NCBI RefSeq assembly: GCF_000876015.1
Contig: NZ_BBQM01000001.1
Location: forward strand, 1 to 64,000
Length of the DNA: 64,000 bases
Reading direction: 5' to 3'
DNA from: Cupriavidus basilensis
GTDB lineage: Bacteria; Pseudomonadota; Gammaproteobacteria; Burkholderiales; Burkholderiaceae
Part shown: positions 44,948-53,316 of the stretch, in pieces
Position numbering within the stretch: the stretch's first letter is position 1
Layout: every line of letters begins with the position of its first letter
The notes under the pieces: generated by a model
What the model was told of the DNA's origin: nothing
Databases searched by the model: none
Seen by the model: only the letters and a program-made list of their open reading frames with translations
Program-made: the position numbers and the translations under genes

Positions 44948-45607
44948 TCATTCGTCCGCGGCGCCGGCCGCGCCGCGCGCGGGCCGGCGCACGACGCGCA
45001 GCCTGGCGCTGTTGCCGCCGCCGCAGTAGAACCTGTCCGCGCCGTCGGACTCGAGCCCGGACACGCCGACGCCGGCCGGCATGTCGAGCTGTTCCAGCAC
45101 TTCGCCGGTTTGCGGATCGATGCGCCGCAGGTCGCTCTGCTCGTTTTCCCAGGTGCCGTGCCAGAGTTCGCCGTCGACCCAGGTGACGCCGGTGACGAAG
45201 CGGCTCGACGCGATGGTGCGCAGGACCGCGCCGGTCTCGGGGTCGACCTGGTGGATCTTGCGCTCGCGGTACTGGCCGACCCACAGCGTGCCTTCGGCCC
45301 ATGCCATGCCCGAGACGGCGCCGCCGCCGGGCGCCGGGATGGTGGCGAGCACGCGGCCGCTTTGCGGGTCGATCTTCTGGATGCGGTCTTCGGCGATCTG
45401 GAACAGGTGGCGGCCGTCGAAGGCGGTGCCGGCGTGCGCGGGGACCGCGATGGCGCGCACGGTCTCGCCGCTGGCCGGGTCCAGGGCGTTGAGCTTGTCG
45501 CCGCTGGCGAACCAGACGTGGCGGCCGTCGTAGGTGACGCCGCCGATCTGGTCGACGCCGGGGAAGGGGCCGTATTCGCGGAGGATTTCGGCTGCGGATG
45601 GTTTCAT
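44948..45607 (-). CDS. beta-propeller (Vgb/glutamine cyclotransferase-like) protein
   Basis: 219 aa from ATG 45607 (GAGG upstream). Repeats of the DPQTGxV or DPETGAVLRTI type, with GGxxxDxxxLWxG elements such as VTYDGRHVWFASGDKLNAL and TWVDGELWHGTWENEQSDL, indicate a four- to five-bladed WD/NHL-like propeller. No signal peptide is seen. It is convergent with the CLC-F gene. The function is unknown; possibly a ligand-binding scaffold. Confidence 0.8.
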   Translation of the reverse strand: MKPSAAEILREYGPFPGVDQIGGVTYDGRHVWFASGDKLNALDPASGETVRAIAVPAHAGTAFDGRHLFQIAEDRIQKIDPQSGRVLATIPAPGGGAVSGMAWAEGTLWVGQYRERKIHQVDPETGAVLRTIASSRFVTGVTWVDGELWHGTWENEQSDLRRIDPQTGEVLEQLDMPAGVGVSGLESDGADRFYCGGGNSARLRVVRRPARGAAGAADE

Positions 45608-45643
45608 GTCTGTCCTCGTGGTCACGCGGTGGTGGAGTGCATC

Positions 45644-46864
45644 CTACTCACTCGGCAGCGGCGCGGGGAGTAACAAGGCCGTCGCGAATCCGGGCACGGG
45701 CGGGGTCATCCAGCGGCGCGCGCGGCCGTGGCCGCACGGCTGCACCTTGCCGGCGGCGGCCAGCGCGTCGAGCGCGCGCTGCACGGTGCGCTGGCTGGCG
45801 CCGAGCGCGAGCGCCAGCGCGGAGCTGGACCACGATTCGCCGTCGGCGAGGCAGGCCAGCAGCGCGGCGTGCTTGTCCTCGACCGGGCGCGCCAGCAGGA
45901 CCACCTCGCGCGTGTTGCGCGGCGCCAGCACGAAGCCCCGCGGCGTGGCTTGCACGCCGGCCAGCGCGCGCAGCAACGCGCGCAGCCGGCCGATCTCGAC
46001 GCGCAGCCGCGCGCGGTGCGAGGCGTCGGCGTGCCGGGTGCGGAAGGCCTGCGCGATGAGCGTGTCGCGCGGCACGTCGGCGGGCCACGCCTCGGCCAGC
46101 GCGCGGGCGAGCGCGAACAGGACCGGGCGCGTGGCGAGCGAGACCGCGTGGCCGGCGTCGCGCACCGCGTGGCGGCAGGCGTCCACCACCAGCGCCGGCG
46201 ATGCCAGCAGCGTTTCCACTTCGTCGAGCAGCACGGGGCGCGACTCGCCATGCGCGACCACGCGCGCGGCGGGCGTGTCGAGGACGGCGCCGGCGTGCTC
46301 GACTTCCGCCAGCAGCGCGGGGATGCCCGCGTCGCGCGCGGCGAGCCTGGCGCGGGCGAGCGCGGCGCGCGCGGCCTGCGCATGCAGGCGCCGCAGCGCG
46401 ATGCCCGCGGCGATCAGTTCGTGGGCGGCGCGCAGCGCGGGCGGCAGGGGCGCGGGGTCGAGCGCGGCGAGCGCGTGCCCGGCGGCGTCGACGCGGCCGG
46501 TCAGCAGCAGGTGCCGGATGGCGAGATAACCCGCATGCGCGGCGTTGACCGGGTCGCCGTGCGCGGCGAGCGTGGCGCGCGCCGCGTCGAGCGCGCGGGC
46601 GGGCCAGCCCAGGTCGCGCGCGGCCAGCGCGATCTCGGCCTCGGCGACCACGCAGCGTGCGCGTGCCACGGCTTCCTGCGGGCCGAAGGCGCGCGCGGCG
46701 CCGCGCACCAGCGCCCGCGCGCGCGCGAAATCGCCGAGCTGCGCCAGCGCGATGCCGCGCAGCGCGAGCGCGGGCGCGTCGTCGCGCAGGGCGATCCGGT
46801 TGAGCGCGCCGAGCGGATCGCCGGCCGCGAGCGCGCGCGCTGCCGCCGTGATCAGCGAGTCCAT
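45644..46864 (-). CDS. HTH-domain regulator with N-terminal TPR-like helical region
   Basis: 406 aa, very Ala/Arg/Leu-rich. Helical repeats (about 1-200) resemble TPR/SEL-type bundles. The C-terminal region (about 345-395; LADGESWSSSALALALGASQRTVQRALDALAAAGKVQPCG) fits a winged HTH. Genes of this kind are often beside DUF899 genes; here the divergent DUF899 gene starts 120 bp away, so it probably regulates it. No effector is evident. Confidence 0.75.
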   Translation of the reverse strand: MDSLITAAARALAAGDPLGALNRIALRDDAPALALRGIALAQLGDFARARALVRGAARAFGPQEAVARARCVVAEAEIALAARDLGWPARALDAARATLAAHGDPVNAAHAGYLAIRHLLLTGRVDAAGHALAALDPAPLPPALRAAHELIAAGIALRRLHAQAARAALARARLAARDAGIPALLAEVEHAGAVLDTPAARVVAHGESRPVLLDEVETLLASPALVVDACRHAVRDAGHAVSLATRPVLFALARALAEAWPADVPRDTLIAQAFRTRHADASHRARLRVEIGRLRALLRALAGVQATPRGFVLAPRNTREVVLLARPVEDKHAALLACLADGESWSSSALALALGASQRTVQRALDALAAAGKVQPCGHGRARRWMTPPVPGFATALLLPAPLPSE

Positions 46865-46984
46865 CGGAATCCCGCCACGCTTGTCACTCCCGCCGTTCGA
46901 TGTCCGGGGCTAATCTAGCACACGACCATCCATCGGCCGGCGCGCCGGATGCGGCGCCGCGGGCCAAGCCAAGGAGGACGAACC

Positions 46985-47749
46985 ATGACCACGCACATCA
47001 CCGGAACACACGAGGAATGGCTGGCGGCGCGGCTTGCGCTGCTGGAGGAGGAGAAGGCGCTGACGCGGCGCAGCGACGCGCTGGCGCGGCAGCGGCAGGC
47101 GCTGCCGTGGGTGCGCGTGGACAAGGCGTACCGCTTCGAGACCGAGGCGGGCGCGGCCTCGCTGGCGGACCTGTTCGGCGGGCGTTCGCAACTGCTGGTC
47201 TATCACTTCATGTTCGGCCCGGACTACACGGCGGGCTGCCCGTCCTGCTCGGCGCTCGCGGACGGCTTCGACGGGTTCGCCGTCCACCTGGCGCATCACG
47301 ACGTCACGCTGGCGGCGGTGTCGCGCGCGCCGCTGGCGAAGCTGCTGGCGTACCGGCGGCGCATGGGCTGGACGTTTCCGTGGGCGTCCTCGCTCGGCGG
47401 CGACTTCAACTTCGATTTCAACGTCGCGGTCACCGAGGCGCAGCAGCGCGCGGGCGACGTGGAATACAACTACCGGCGCGGCGGCCACGCGATGGACGCG
47501 GCGCCGGTGCCGGAGCCGGTCGCGCGCTTCGCCGCCAGTTGCGGCACCGATGCGCCTACCTACTCGCGCGACCGGCCGGGCATGAGCGCGTTCGTGCTGG
47601 AGGACGGCGTGGTCTATCACACCTATTCCACCTACGCGCGCGGGCTGGACGGCCTGTGGGGCATGTACCAGTGGCTGGACCGCGCGCCCAGGGGACGCAA
47701 CGAGACCGGCGTGTGGTGGCGTCGCCATGACGAATATGGCGCGCGTTGA
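46985..47749 (+). CDS. DUF899 thioredoxin-like protein
   Basis: 254 aa. DUF899 family, thioredoxin-like fold: LLEEEKALTRRSDALARQRQALPWVRV, GGRSQLLVYHFMFGPDYTAGCPSCSALADGF (Cys-x-x-Cys in GCPSC at about 88-92), and MGWTFPWASS. Start supported by AAGGAGG (46971-46977) 7 nt upstream. It may act in redox or detoxification; the family has no firm biochemical role. It is divergent from the HTH regulator. Confidence 0.9.
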   Translation: MTTHITGTHEEWLAARLALLEEEKALTRRSDALARQRQALPWVRVDKAYRFETEAGAASLADLFGGRSQLLVYHFMFGPDYTAGCPSCSALADGFDGFAVHLAHHDVTLAAVSRAPLAKLLAYRRRMGWTFPWASSLGGDFNFDFNVAVTEAQQRAGDVEYNYRRGGHAMDAAPVPEPVARFAASCGTDAPTYSRDRPGMSAFVLEDGVVYHTYSTYARGLDGLWGMYQWLDRAPRGRNETGVWWRRHDEYGAR

Positions 47750-47828
47750 GCAGGGCTTCCGGCGATGGCGGCGGCTGGCGGGAATGCGGCGCGGCGCGAT
47801 GCCCGCGCCGCGCGCGTGACGTGCTGGA

Positions 47829-48527
47829 TCAGGCGTTGAACGAGTCGTCGTCCAGGAAATCGTCGAGGCCGTCGTCGAGCCCGCCGTTGTCCAGCGCGGC
47901 ATCCACGCCGGTGTCGCGCCCGTCCGCCAGCGCGCGGTCGTCGCTGCCGTAGAAGTTGTTGACGACGGTCTCGGTCGGCGCCTGTCCCGTGGCGGACTGC
48001 CCGAGGAAGCCGCCGCCGCCGTTGCGGTGGAACAGGCTCTCGATGCCCTGGAACAGGAACGCGCCGCCGGCCACGCCGGCCGCCGTGGTGGCGATGCCGC
48101 CCAGCGCGCTGCCGAAGCCGCCGCCGAGGAATCCGGGCCGGGCCGCCTGCGCGGGCATGGCCTGGGGTTCCGGCGGCAGCGGTGCCGGCGCGCTGGGCGG
48201 CGGCGCCATGACGGGGCGCGCCGCGGCGGCGGGGCTGGGGTTGGCGTTGGCGTGGACGCCCCAGGCGTTCTCGGTGTCGAGGAAGCGGCTGGCGCCGCCG
48301 GCCTGGGCGGCCTGCAACTGGCTTTGCAGCGTGGTGATCTGGGTCCTGGCCGAGGCCAGCGCGTGGTCGAGCAGCATGGCGCGCTGGACCAGCAGGTAGG
48401 CGGCATCGGGCTGCCGGGCGACGGCTTCGGCGATCAGCGCGTCGGCCTGCGGGTCCTTCGCGCCGGCGCGGGCCTGCGTCAGCTGGTTCAGGAAGCCTTC
48501 CAGCGCTTGCATCTCTTGGGGGGTCAT
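47829..48527 (-). CDS. DUF2076-family protein
   Basis: 232 aa. N-terminal helical domain MTPQEMQALEGFLNQLTQARAG followed by a DUF2076 repeat segment, LIAEAVARQPDAAYLLVQRAMLLDHALASA, and Pro/Ala-rich spacer (PPPSAPAPLPPEPQAM), a Gly/Phe-rich segment, then an acidic C-terminus DDGLDDFLDDDSFNA. A hydrophobic Gly-rich segment around 140-165 may be membrane-associated. The start at 48527 is chosen for the family N-terminus. The role is unknown, probably periplasmic/envelope. Confidence 0.83.
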   Translation of the reverse strand: MTPQEMQALEGFLNQLTQARAGAKDPQADALIAEAVARQPDAAYLLVQRAMLLDHALASARTQITTLQSQLQAAQAGGASRFLDTENAWGVHANANPSPAAAARPVMAPPPSAPAPLPPEPQAMPAQAARPGFLGGGFGSALGGIATTAAGVAGGAFLFQGIESLFHRNGGGGFLGQSATGQAPTETVVNNFYGSDDRALADGRDTGVDAALDNGGLDDGLDDFLDDDSFNA

Positions 48528-48675
48528 GGCACCACCTATCCGGGTTGTTGAGTGCTCCCAGTCTAGGGGCCGAGTCTTAAGCAAGACTTAAATCGGGCAA
48601 GACCTGGCGGGATGCAAAACCGGCGGCTGTGTGGCGGCGCCTGCCTGCGCCGGGTCCGGCGCGGCGCGGGGGAGG

Positions 48676-48810
48676 CTACTTCTTCTTGGCGGCGCCATCG
48701 TTGCCGACGCGCGACTGCACGGCGCCGAACGGGGTGGCCGGCGCGGCGGGCTTCTTGGGCTGCTTCGGTTTCTTGGCTTCGCGATTACCGCGTAGTTGAC
48801 TCTTGGCCAT
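48676..48810 (-). CDS. small basic Lys/Pro-rich protein
   Basis: 44 aa from ATG 48810 with an AGGAG site upstream. The sequence begins MAKSQLRGNREAKKPKQPKK and ends AAKKK, typical of a small conserved Burkholderiales protein family of unknown function, highly basic and probably disordered, perhaps nucleic-acid-binding. It stands alone between DUF2076 and methionine aminopeptidase genes. The call rests on recall of the family. Confidence 0.7.
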   Translation of the reverse strand: MAKSQLRGNREAKKPKQPKKPAAPATPFGAVQSRVGNDGAAKKK

Positions 48811-49096
48811 GATGTACTCCTGTGGCGTGGTGGTGCATTGCTTGCCGGAGGGCGCATCCAGCATACGCCGTTAACCGGCGGCCAAGGGAAATATCGTGCA
48901 CGGTGCGGTCGGCCACATTCGCGCGCGGCGCTTCGCGCGGCGCGCGCCGCCGGACGCCTACAATCGAGCGGTTTTCCGTCCACAAATTCCCCGGCCGCCC
49001 GGATGCGGGCAGTGCCTGGGCCTGGCCGTCGCCACCGTGGCGGGCTCGGGCGCTTCGCCGCTGTGACGCGGCGCGCCGCACGCGCACCGGACGCGG

Positions 49097-49888
49097 CTAG
49101 ATGCCTTCGTACTCGCCGGGGCCGTCGGGCCACGGCGTGAGGATCTCCACGCCGTCCGCCGTCACCGCCACCATGTGCTCCCACTGCGCGGAAAGCGAGT
49201 GGTCGCGCGTCACCACGGTCCAGCCGTCGGGCAGTTCCTTGACGTGGCGCTTGCCCGCGTTGATCATCGGCTCGATCGTAAACACCATGCCTTCCTTGAG
49301 GCGCAGCCCTTCGCCGCGGTTGCCGTAGTGCAGCACCTGCGGCTCGTCGTGGTAGATGGTGCCGATGCCGTGCCCGCAGTATTCGCGCACCACGCTGAAG
49401 CCCTCGCGGTGCGCCACCGTCTGGATCGCGTGGCCCACGTCGCCGAGCGTGGCACCGGGGCGCACCTGGCGGATGCCGGCCAGCAGCGCCTCGTAGGTGG
49501 TGCGCACCAGCTTGCGGGCCAGCGGCGCGGGCTCGCCGACGAAGTACATGCGGCTGGTGTCGCCGAACCAGCCGTCCTTGATGATGGCCACGTCGAGGTT
49601 GACGATGTCGCCGGCCTTGAGCACCCTGGCCGGCGACGGGATGCCGTGGCACACCACCTGGTTCACCGACGCGCACAGCGTCTTCTGGTAGCCGTGATAG
49701 CCGATGTTGGCCGGCGTCACCTTGAGTTCGTGGACGATGTAGTCGTGGCAGATGCGGTCCAGGTCCTCGGTGCTGGCGCCGGGCTTCACGTGGGGCGCGA
49801 TCATGCGCAGCACGTCGGCGGCCAGCTTGCCGGCCTCGCGGGCGCGGGCGACTTCCGCCGGCGACTTGATCGGAACGCCGCGTCTCAT
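49097..49888 (-). CDS. map: methionine aminopeptidase, type I
   Basis: 263 aa, the normal length for MAP I. Metal ligand motifs: NLDVAIIKDGWFGDTSRMY (two Asp), REYCGHGIGTIYHDEP (His), FTIEPM (Glu) and QWEHMV (Glu). It removes N-terminal Met from nascent proteins using two divalent metal ions. The start overlaps the stop of the upstream ParD-like gene by 4 bp, so it is translationally coupled. This copy is outside the rpsB-tsf locus and may be a second MAP paralogue. Confidence 0.95.
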   Translation of the reverse strand: MRRGVPIKSPAEVARAREAGKLAADVLRMIAPHVKPGASTEDLDRICHDYIVHELKVTPANIGYHGYQKTLCASVNQVVCHGIPSPARVLKAGDIVNLDVAIIKDGWFGDTSRMYFVGEPAPLARKLVRTTYEALLAGIRQVRPGATLGDVGHAIQTVAHREGFSVVREYCGHGIGTIYHDEPQVLHYGNRGEGLRLKEGMVFTIEPMINAGKRHVKELPDGWTVVTRDHSLSAQWEHMVAVTADGVEILTPWPDGPGEYEGI

Positions 49889-50136
49889 CGCGCACCTCCG
49901 GCGGCGGCCAGGCGCGGCGCTTCGTCGGCCAGGATGGCGGCCAGGTCGAAATGGCCGGCCTGCTCGGCGCGCATGAGCAGCTGGCAGATCTGCGCGTGGT
50001 TCAGCGCCGGGTACAGCTCGGCCAGCATGCCGATGCGCATCCAGTGCTCGGCCTGCGCGTTGATGGAGCGGGACAGTGCACTGCTGCTCAGGCGCAGGTT
50101 CTCGTGCATCTGGTCCGAGATCTTGACGATACCCAT
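49885..50136 (-). CDS. ParD-like antitoxin-type DNA-binding protein
   Basis: 83 aa. Matches the ParD-like family: MGIVKISDQMHENLRLSSSALSRSINAQAEHWMRIGMLAELYP, with an N-terminal RHH-like segment then Ala-rich tail. No toxin gene is adjacent; its partner by overlap is the map gene. It could autoregulate via the 8-bp inverted repeat at 50142-50175 directly upstream. The ParD-Map pairing is seen in other Burkholderiales by recall; the meaning is unknown. Confidence 0.85.
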   Translation of the reverse strand: MGIVKISDQMHENLRLSSSALSRSINAQAEHWMRIGMLAELYPALNHAQICQLLMRAEQAGHFDLAAILADEAPRLAAAGGAR

Positions 50137-50141
50137 GTTTT

Positions 50142-50175
50142 TTAATATATGAAACGTAAACGAATCGTATATTAA
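50142..50175. promoter_or_regulatory. inverted repeat upstream of parD-like/map genes
   Basis: TTAATATA (50142-50149) and TATATTAA (50168-50175) form a perfect 8-bp inverted repeat with an 18-bp spacer in an AT-rich pocket of an otherwise GC-rich region. It lies 6 bp upstream of the ParD-like start and could hold the promoter and the operator of an autoregulated RHH protein. Confidence 0.5.
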
Positions 50176-50261
50176 CACGGTGCCGGCGGCCGCGCCAAGG
50201 GTGCCGCGGATGGTTCGCCCGCAAGCGGTACTTGCCGCGCCGATCTTCTCGAAACGGCTTG

Positions 50262-51371
50262 CTAGCAGCGCAGATCGAAGAACCCGCTCGCCATGCGCCG
50301 GCCGTTCACGACCAGCTCGACCTCGTGGCGGCCCGGGTAGTGGGTGCGCGTGGTGAAGTCGCGGATATGCTGGCTGCGCCGCACGGACACGCGCTGCCCG
50401 CCCGGCAGCGACAGTGCCTTGAGCTTGAACACCTTGGCCGAGGTCGCGCCGGATTTCTTCACGTAGGTGATCCGGTAGTCGACCACGAGCCGCTGCGGCG
50501 CCGGCGAGGTCGACACCAGCTCGAACGACAGCGTGACCGCGTCGCCGAGCGCGATGCTGGCCGGCGTGACGGCGAACCGGCCGATCTCCACCAGCGGCGC
50601 GGCGCCCGCGCCGATCGCCGCCAGCGCGCGCGGGTTGCCCTGCTTGACCAGCGTGCGCAGCGCCTGCTTCACGATCCACGCGGTGCGCGGATTGCCGGCG
50701 GGCCAGGCCTCGACCCGGTCCAGCACCCAGTCCGGATGCCGCTTGGTGATGTCGTTGAGGTGGTTGGCCACCGACTTGCGGACGTAGAGGCTGTCGTCCG
50801 CGCGCAGGTTGTCGATGATGTTCGCGGTCAGCGCCGGGTTGGCTTCTATCTCGCCGAGCCGGAAGGACCACGGCAGGCGCGGGCGGCTGCCTTCGCTGGC
50901 GAGGCGGCGCACCGCGTCGCTGCTGTCCGTGGACCACGTTTCCATGATGGCGAGCGCGCGCGGCAGGTCGTCGCGCAGGAATTCCCGGACCGCGAATTCC
51001 GACGTGCCGAACTGCGTGAAGAACTTCAGCGCGTTCATCGAGGCATCGAACGCGCGGCGTCCGGCATGGCGCCCGTATTGCCCGACGTAGTCGGGCGGCA
51101 CCAGCGACATGAAGCCTGCGCCGATATGCGGCGCGGCTTCGGTCAGCATGCGCAGCGCGCCGTCGAAGCCGGCGGGGCAAGCCGCGTGGATGGCCACGCT
51201 CGCCTGGCGCACGCGCGCCATCAGGGTCAGGTCTTCCAGGCCGTCGAGCGCGACCGAGAGAAAGGTCTTGTCGTCGAAGTCGGGCGCAACGGCGCGCAGG
51301 CGCTTCGCCAGCTGGCGGAAGCGCTGCGTGTCCATTGCCAGTTTCAGCGGAGCTGGCGCAGCTTTGGTCAT
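50262..51371 (-). CDS. HEAT-like-repeat DNA alkylation repair protein
   Basis: 369 aa. AlkC/AlkD-like fold: repeats with LVRQAS-type helices, GAGFMSLVPPDYVGQYGRHAG, AVREFLRDDLPRALAIMETW, SEGSRPRLPWSFRLGEIEANPALTANIIDNLRADDSLYVRKSVANHLNDITKRHPDWV. The C-terminal ~100 residues form a beta-rich extension (VTPASIALGDAVTLSFELVS) typical of AlkC-type proteins. It would excise alkylated bases; the catalytic residue cannot be fixed from this reading. It is transcribed alone toward the ParD-like gene. Confidence 0.87.
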   Translation of the reverse strand: MTKAAPAPLKLAMDTQRFRQLAKRLRAVAPDFDDKTFLSVALDGLEDLTLMARVRQASVAIHAACPAGFDGALRMLTEAAPHIGAGFMSLVPPDYVGQYGRHAGRRAFDASMNALKFFTQFGTSEFAVREFLRDDLPRALAIMETWSTDSSDAVRRLASEGSRPRLPWSFRLGEIEANPALTANIIDNLRADDSLYVRKSVANHLNDITKRHPDWVLDRVEAWPAGNPRTAWIVKQALRTLVKQGNPRALAAIGAGAAPLVEIGRFAVTPASIALGDAVTLSFELVSTSPAPQRLVVDYRITYVKKSGATSAKVFKLKALSLPGGQRVSVRRSQHIRDFTTRTHYPGRHEVELVVNGRRMASGFFDLRC

Positions 51372-51525
51372 GGGTCTTGTGCCGGTCAGACCGCCGTTCG
51401 GTCTGCTGGCGGGAGCATAGACCAGGCTGCTGTCAGTTTCTGTCAGGAGACTTCGGGGAGCGTGAAGCGCGCGCGCGGCTGGCGGGGCGTGGCGAGTGGC
51501 GTGGCGAAAAACCGGAGCCGGAAAA

Positions 51526-51559
51526 CAGAAAACCCCGCGGGCACGAGGCTTTGCGGGGC
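51526..51559 (-). terminator. intrinsic terminator (minus strand), downstream of tRNA-Leu
   Basis: CCCCGC (51533-51538) pairs with GCGGGG (51553-51558) and an A-tract (51527-51532) gives the U-run on the minus strand. It sits about 95 nt past the tRNA 3' end and would end its transcript. Confidence 0.7.
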
Positions 51560-51602
51560 TCTGACGGATTGCTTGTTGCTACCTTCTCACTGCTTTTTTA
51601 CT

Positions 51603-51641
51603 GCTTTCTCACTGCGCTTTCTCACTGCGCTTTCTCACTGC
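51603..51641. repeat. three tandem copies of a 13-bp unit
   Basis: GCTTTCTCACTGC is repeated exactly at 51603, 51616 and 51629. A degenerate fourth half-copy precedes it at 51587. It lies between the terminator and the tRNA-Leu gene, in the transcribed trailer. Confidence 0.7.
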
Positions 51642-51653
51642 AATACAGCTTCG

Positions 51654-51740
51654 TGGTGCCCAGGAGAGGACTCGAACCTCCACAGTGTTGCCACCGCTAG
51701 GACCTGAACCTAGTGCGTCTACCAATTTCGCCACCTGGGC
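51654..51740 (-). tRNA. tRNA-Leu (anticodon CAG)
   Basis: Minus-strand gene of 87 nt with an encoded CCA. The acceptor GCCCAGG pairs with CCTGGGC, the D-arm and TTCGAGTC T-loop are intact, and the anticodon stem CTAGG/CCTAG encloses TTCAGGT, giving CAG. A long variable arm (CGGTGGCAACACTG region) is as expected for tRNA-Leu. A terminator lies about 95 nt downstream. Confidence 0.93.
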
Positions 51741-51913
51741 AAGCTGAGCCGCGCATTTTACCCAAGACATGGAAATTTGCAAGCGTCGCGGTTCGCGATG
51801 GCGGGAAGGCGCCGGCGAAGTCCCGTCATGGGCCTGTGCCGACGCCGGCTTGCGGCGGGTGGGGAGCCGCGCTCAGCACCGTGGCCGGCGTGCTCCCCGG
51901 GGCTGTCCCCGCG

Positions 51914-52027
51914 TCAGGTCAGGAGGTTGAACGCGAACCCCAGCGCGATCGCGCCGCCGAGGGCTTCCAGTGCTGCCAGTGCGAGAAGGTTCTTCAAAAC
52001 GAAGGCATCATCCTGCTTGGTCACCAT
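51914..52027 (-). CDS. small single-span membrane peptide
   Basis: 37 aa from ATG 52027 preceded by GGGAG. A short polar N-terminus (MVTKQDDAFVLKN) is followed by one hydrophobic stretch LLALAALEALGGAIALGFAFN of 20 residues. Similar micro-proteins are common but not named. It is a candidate real gene because a ribosome site, start and membrane span line up, but could be fortuitous. Confidence 0.5.
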   Translation of the reverse strand: MVTKQDDAFVLKNLLALAALEALGGAIALGFAFNLLT

Positions 52028-52221
52028 GTCGTCTCCCGATATAGGAATCCACGGCCGAAGGTCGATGGCGGGCACCGCGATGGCAAGCACGGCGGTACGG
52101 GTCCACGCTCCAGCCACGTCTTGATGCGCGTTCAGTAGACCGCAACGCGGGGGCGGCGAAAAGTCGGCATAAACCCGTACCGCGGTACGGTGCAGAGCAG
52201 CAATCGCCGCCGTCCGCGGCC

Positions 52222-53220
52222 TCATGCCGCCGCCATTGCCTTCGGCGCGCCGGGCGCGAGGTTCCCCATGCCGGCCAGCGTCGCCTCCACCGCTTCGTCG
52301 AGCGGGGTGTGCGGCTCGTGTCCCAGCACCGCCAGCAGGCGCGCGTTGTCCATGCGCACGGGCGTGTTCCACAGGTAGCGCATCTCGCGCAGTTCGCGCA
52401 GCGTCGCCACGAACGGCGACGCCAGCGCGGCCAGCCACCACGGGAAGGCGGCCACGCGCGGCGCGGCGCCGGTGCGGCGCGCCACCACGCGGCGGATGGC
52501 GCCGCTCATCTGCGTGCCGTCCGCGTCCCAGTGGCCCGCCATGTGGAACGCGGCGAAGGCGTCGAGCGTGTCGCGGCGCGCGAGCAGCTCGACCATCGTG
52601 CGGGCGACGTCGGGCAGGTAGGACCACTGGTGCCCGACGCCGCGCCGGCCCGGGTAGCGGATGGTCTTCACCGGCTGCCCGGGTTTGACCAGCCCTTGCG
52701 AGAACCAGTTGTTGCCGGCGCCCGGCCCGAAGAAGTCCCCGGCGCGCACGATGATGACGCGGGCGCCCGCGCGGCTGGCCTGTTCCAGGCGCCGCTCGAG
52801 CTCGACGCGGATGGCGCCCTTGCGCGTGGCCGGGTGCTGCGGCGCGTCCTCGCGCAGCACGGGGAAGGCGTCGGCGCCGTAGTTGTAGACCGTGCCGGGC
52901 AGCACGATGGTCGCGCGCTGCGCGATGGCGGCGGCGATGGTGTTGTCGAGCATCGGCAGCACCAGCTGCTGCCAGTTGCGGTAGCCGGGCGGGTTGACCG
53001 CATGGACGATCACCGCGCAGCCCGCCGCGGCGCTGGCCACGTCCGCGGCGGCGAGCGCATCGCCGCGCAGCCACAGGATGCCGTCCCTGCGCCCGGTGGC
53101 GTGCGCCGCGCCGCGCCGGAGCGCGCGCACGTCCCAGCCCGCGTCGCGCAACTGGCGCGCCACTTCGCCGCCAGCGCCGCCGGTGGCGCCGAGAACCAGG
53201 ACCGTGTTGCCGTTTGCCAT
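52222..53220 (-). CDS. NAD(P)-dependent epimerase/reductase-like protein
   Basis: 332 aa. Rossmann N-terminus NTVLVLGATGGAGGEVARQLRDAGW (GxxGxxG). Downstream HAVNPPGYRNW, IVLPGTVYNYGADAFP, ARVIIVRAGDFFGPGAGNNW match atypical/extended SDR proteins of the NmrA/NAD-dependent epimerase type. It is divergent from a LysR gene (96-bp gap) that likely regulates it. The substrate is unknown. Confidence 0.88.
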   Translation of the reverse strand: MANGNTVLVLGATGGAGGEVARQLRDAGWDVRALRRGAAHATGRRDGILWLRGDALAAADVASAAAGCAVIVHAVNPPGYRNWQQLVLPMLDNTIAAAIAQRATIVLPGTVYNYGADAFPVLREDAPQHPATRKGAIRVELERRLEQASRAGARVIIVRAGDFFGPGAGNNWFSQGLVKPGQPVKTIRYPGRRGVGHQWSYLPDVARTMVELLARRDTLDAFAAFHMAGHWDADGTQMSGAIRRVVARRTGAAPRVAAFPWWLAALASPFVATLRELREMRYLWNTPVRMDNARLLAVLGHEPHTPLDEAVEATLAGMGNLAPGAPKAMAAA

Positions 53221-53316
53221 CTTGCTCTCCGAAAAGGCGTGTCGATGGCGGTATTCTGCGAGCGGATGGACTAAACGAAAATTACCGAATTCCGACTAGT
53301 CGCTATACATTTACGC

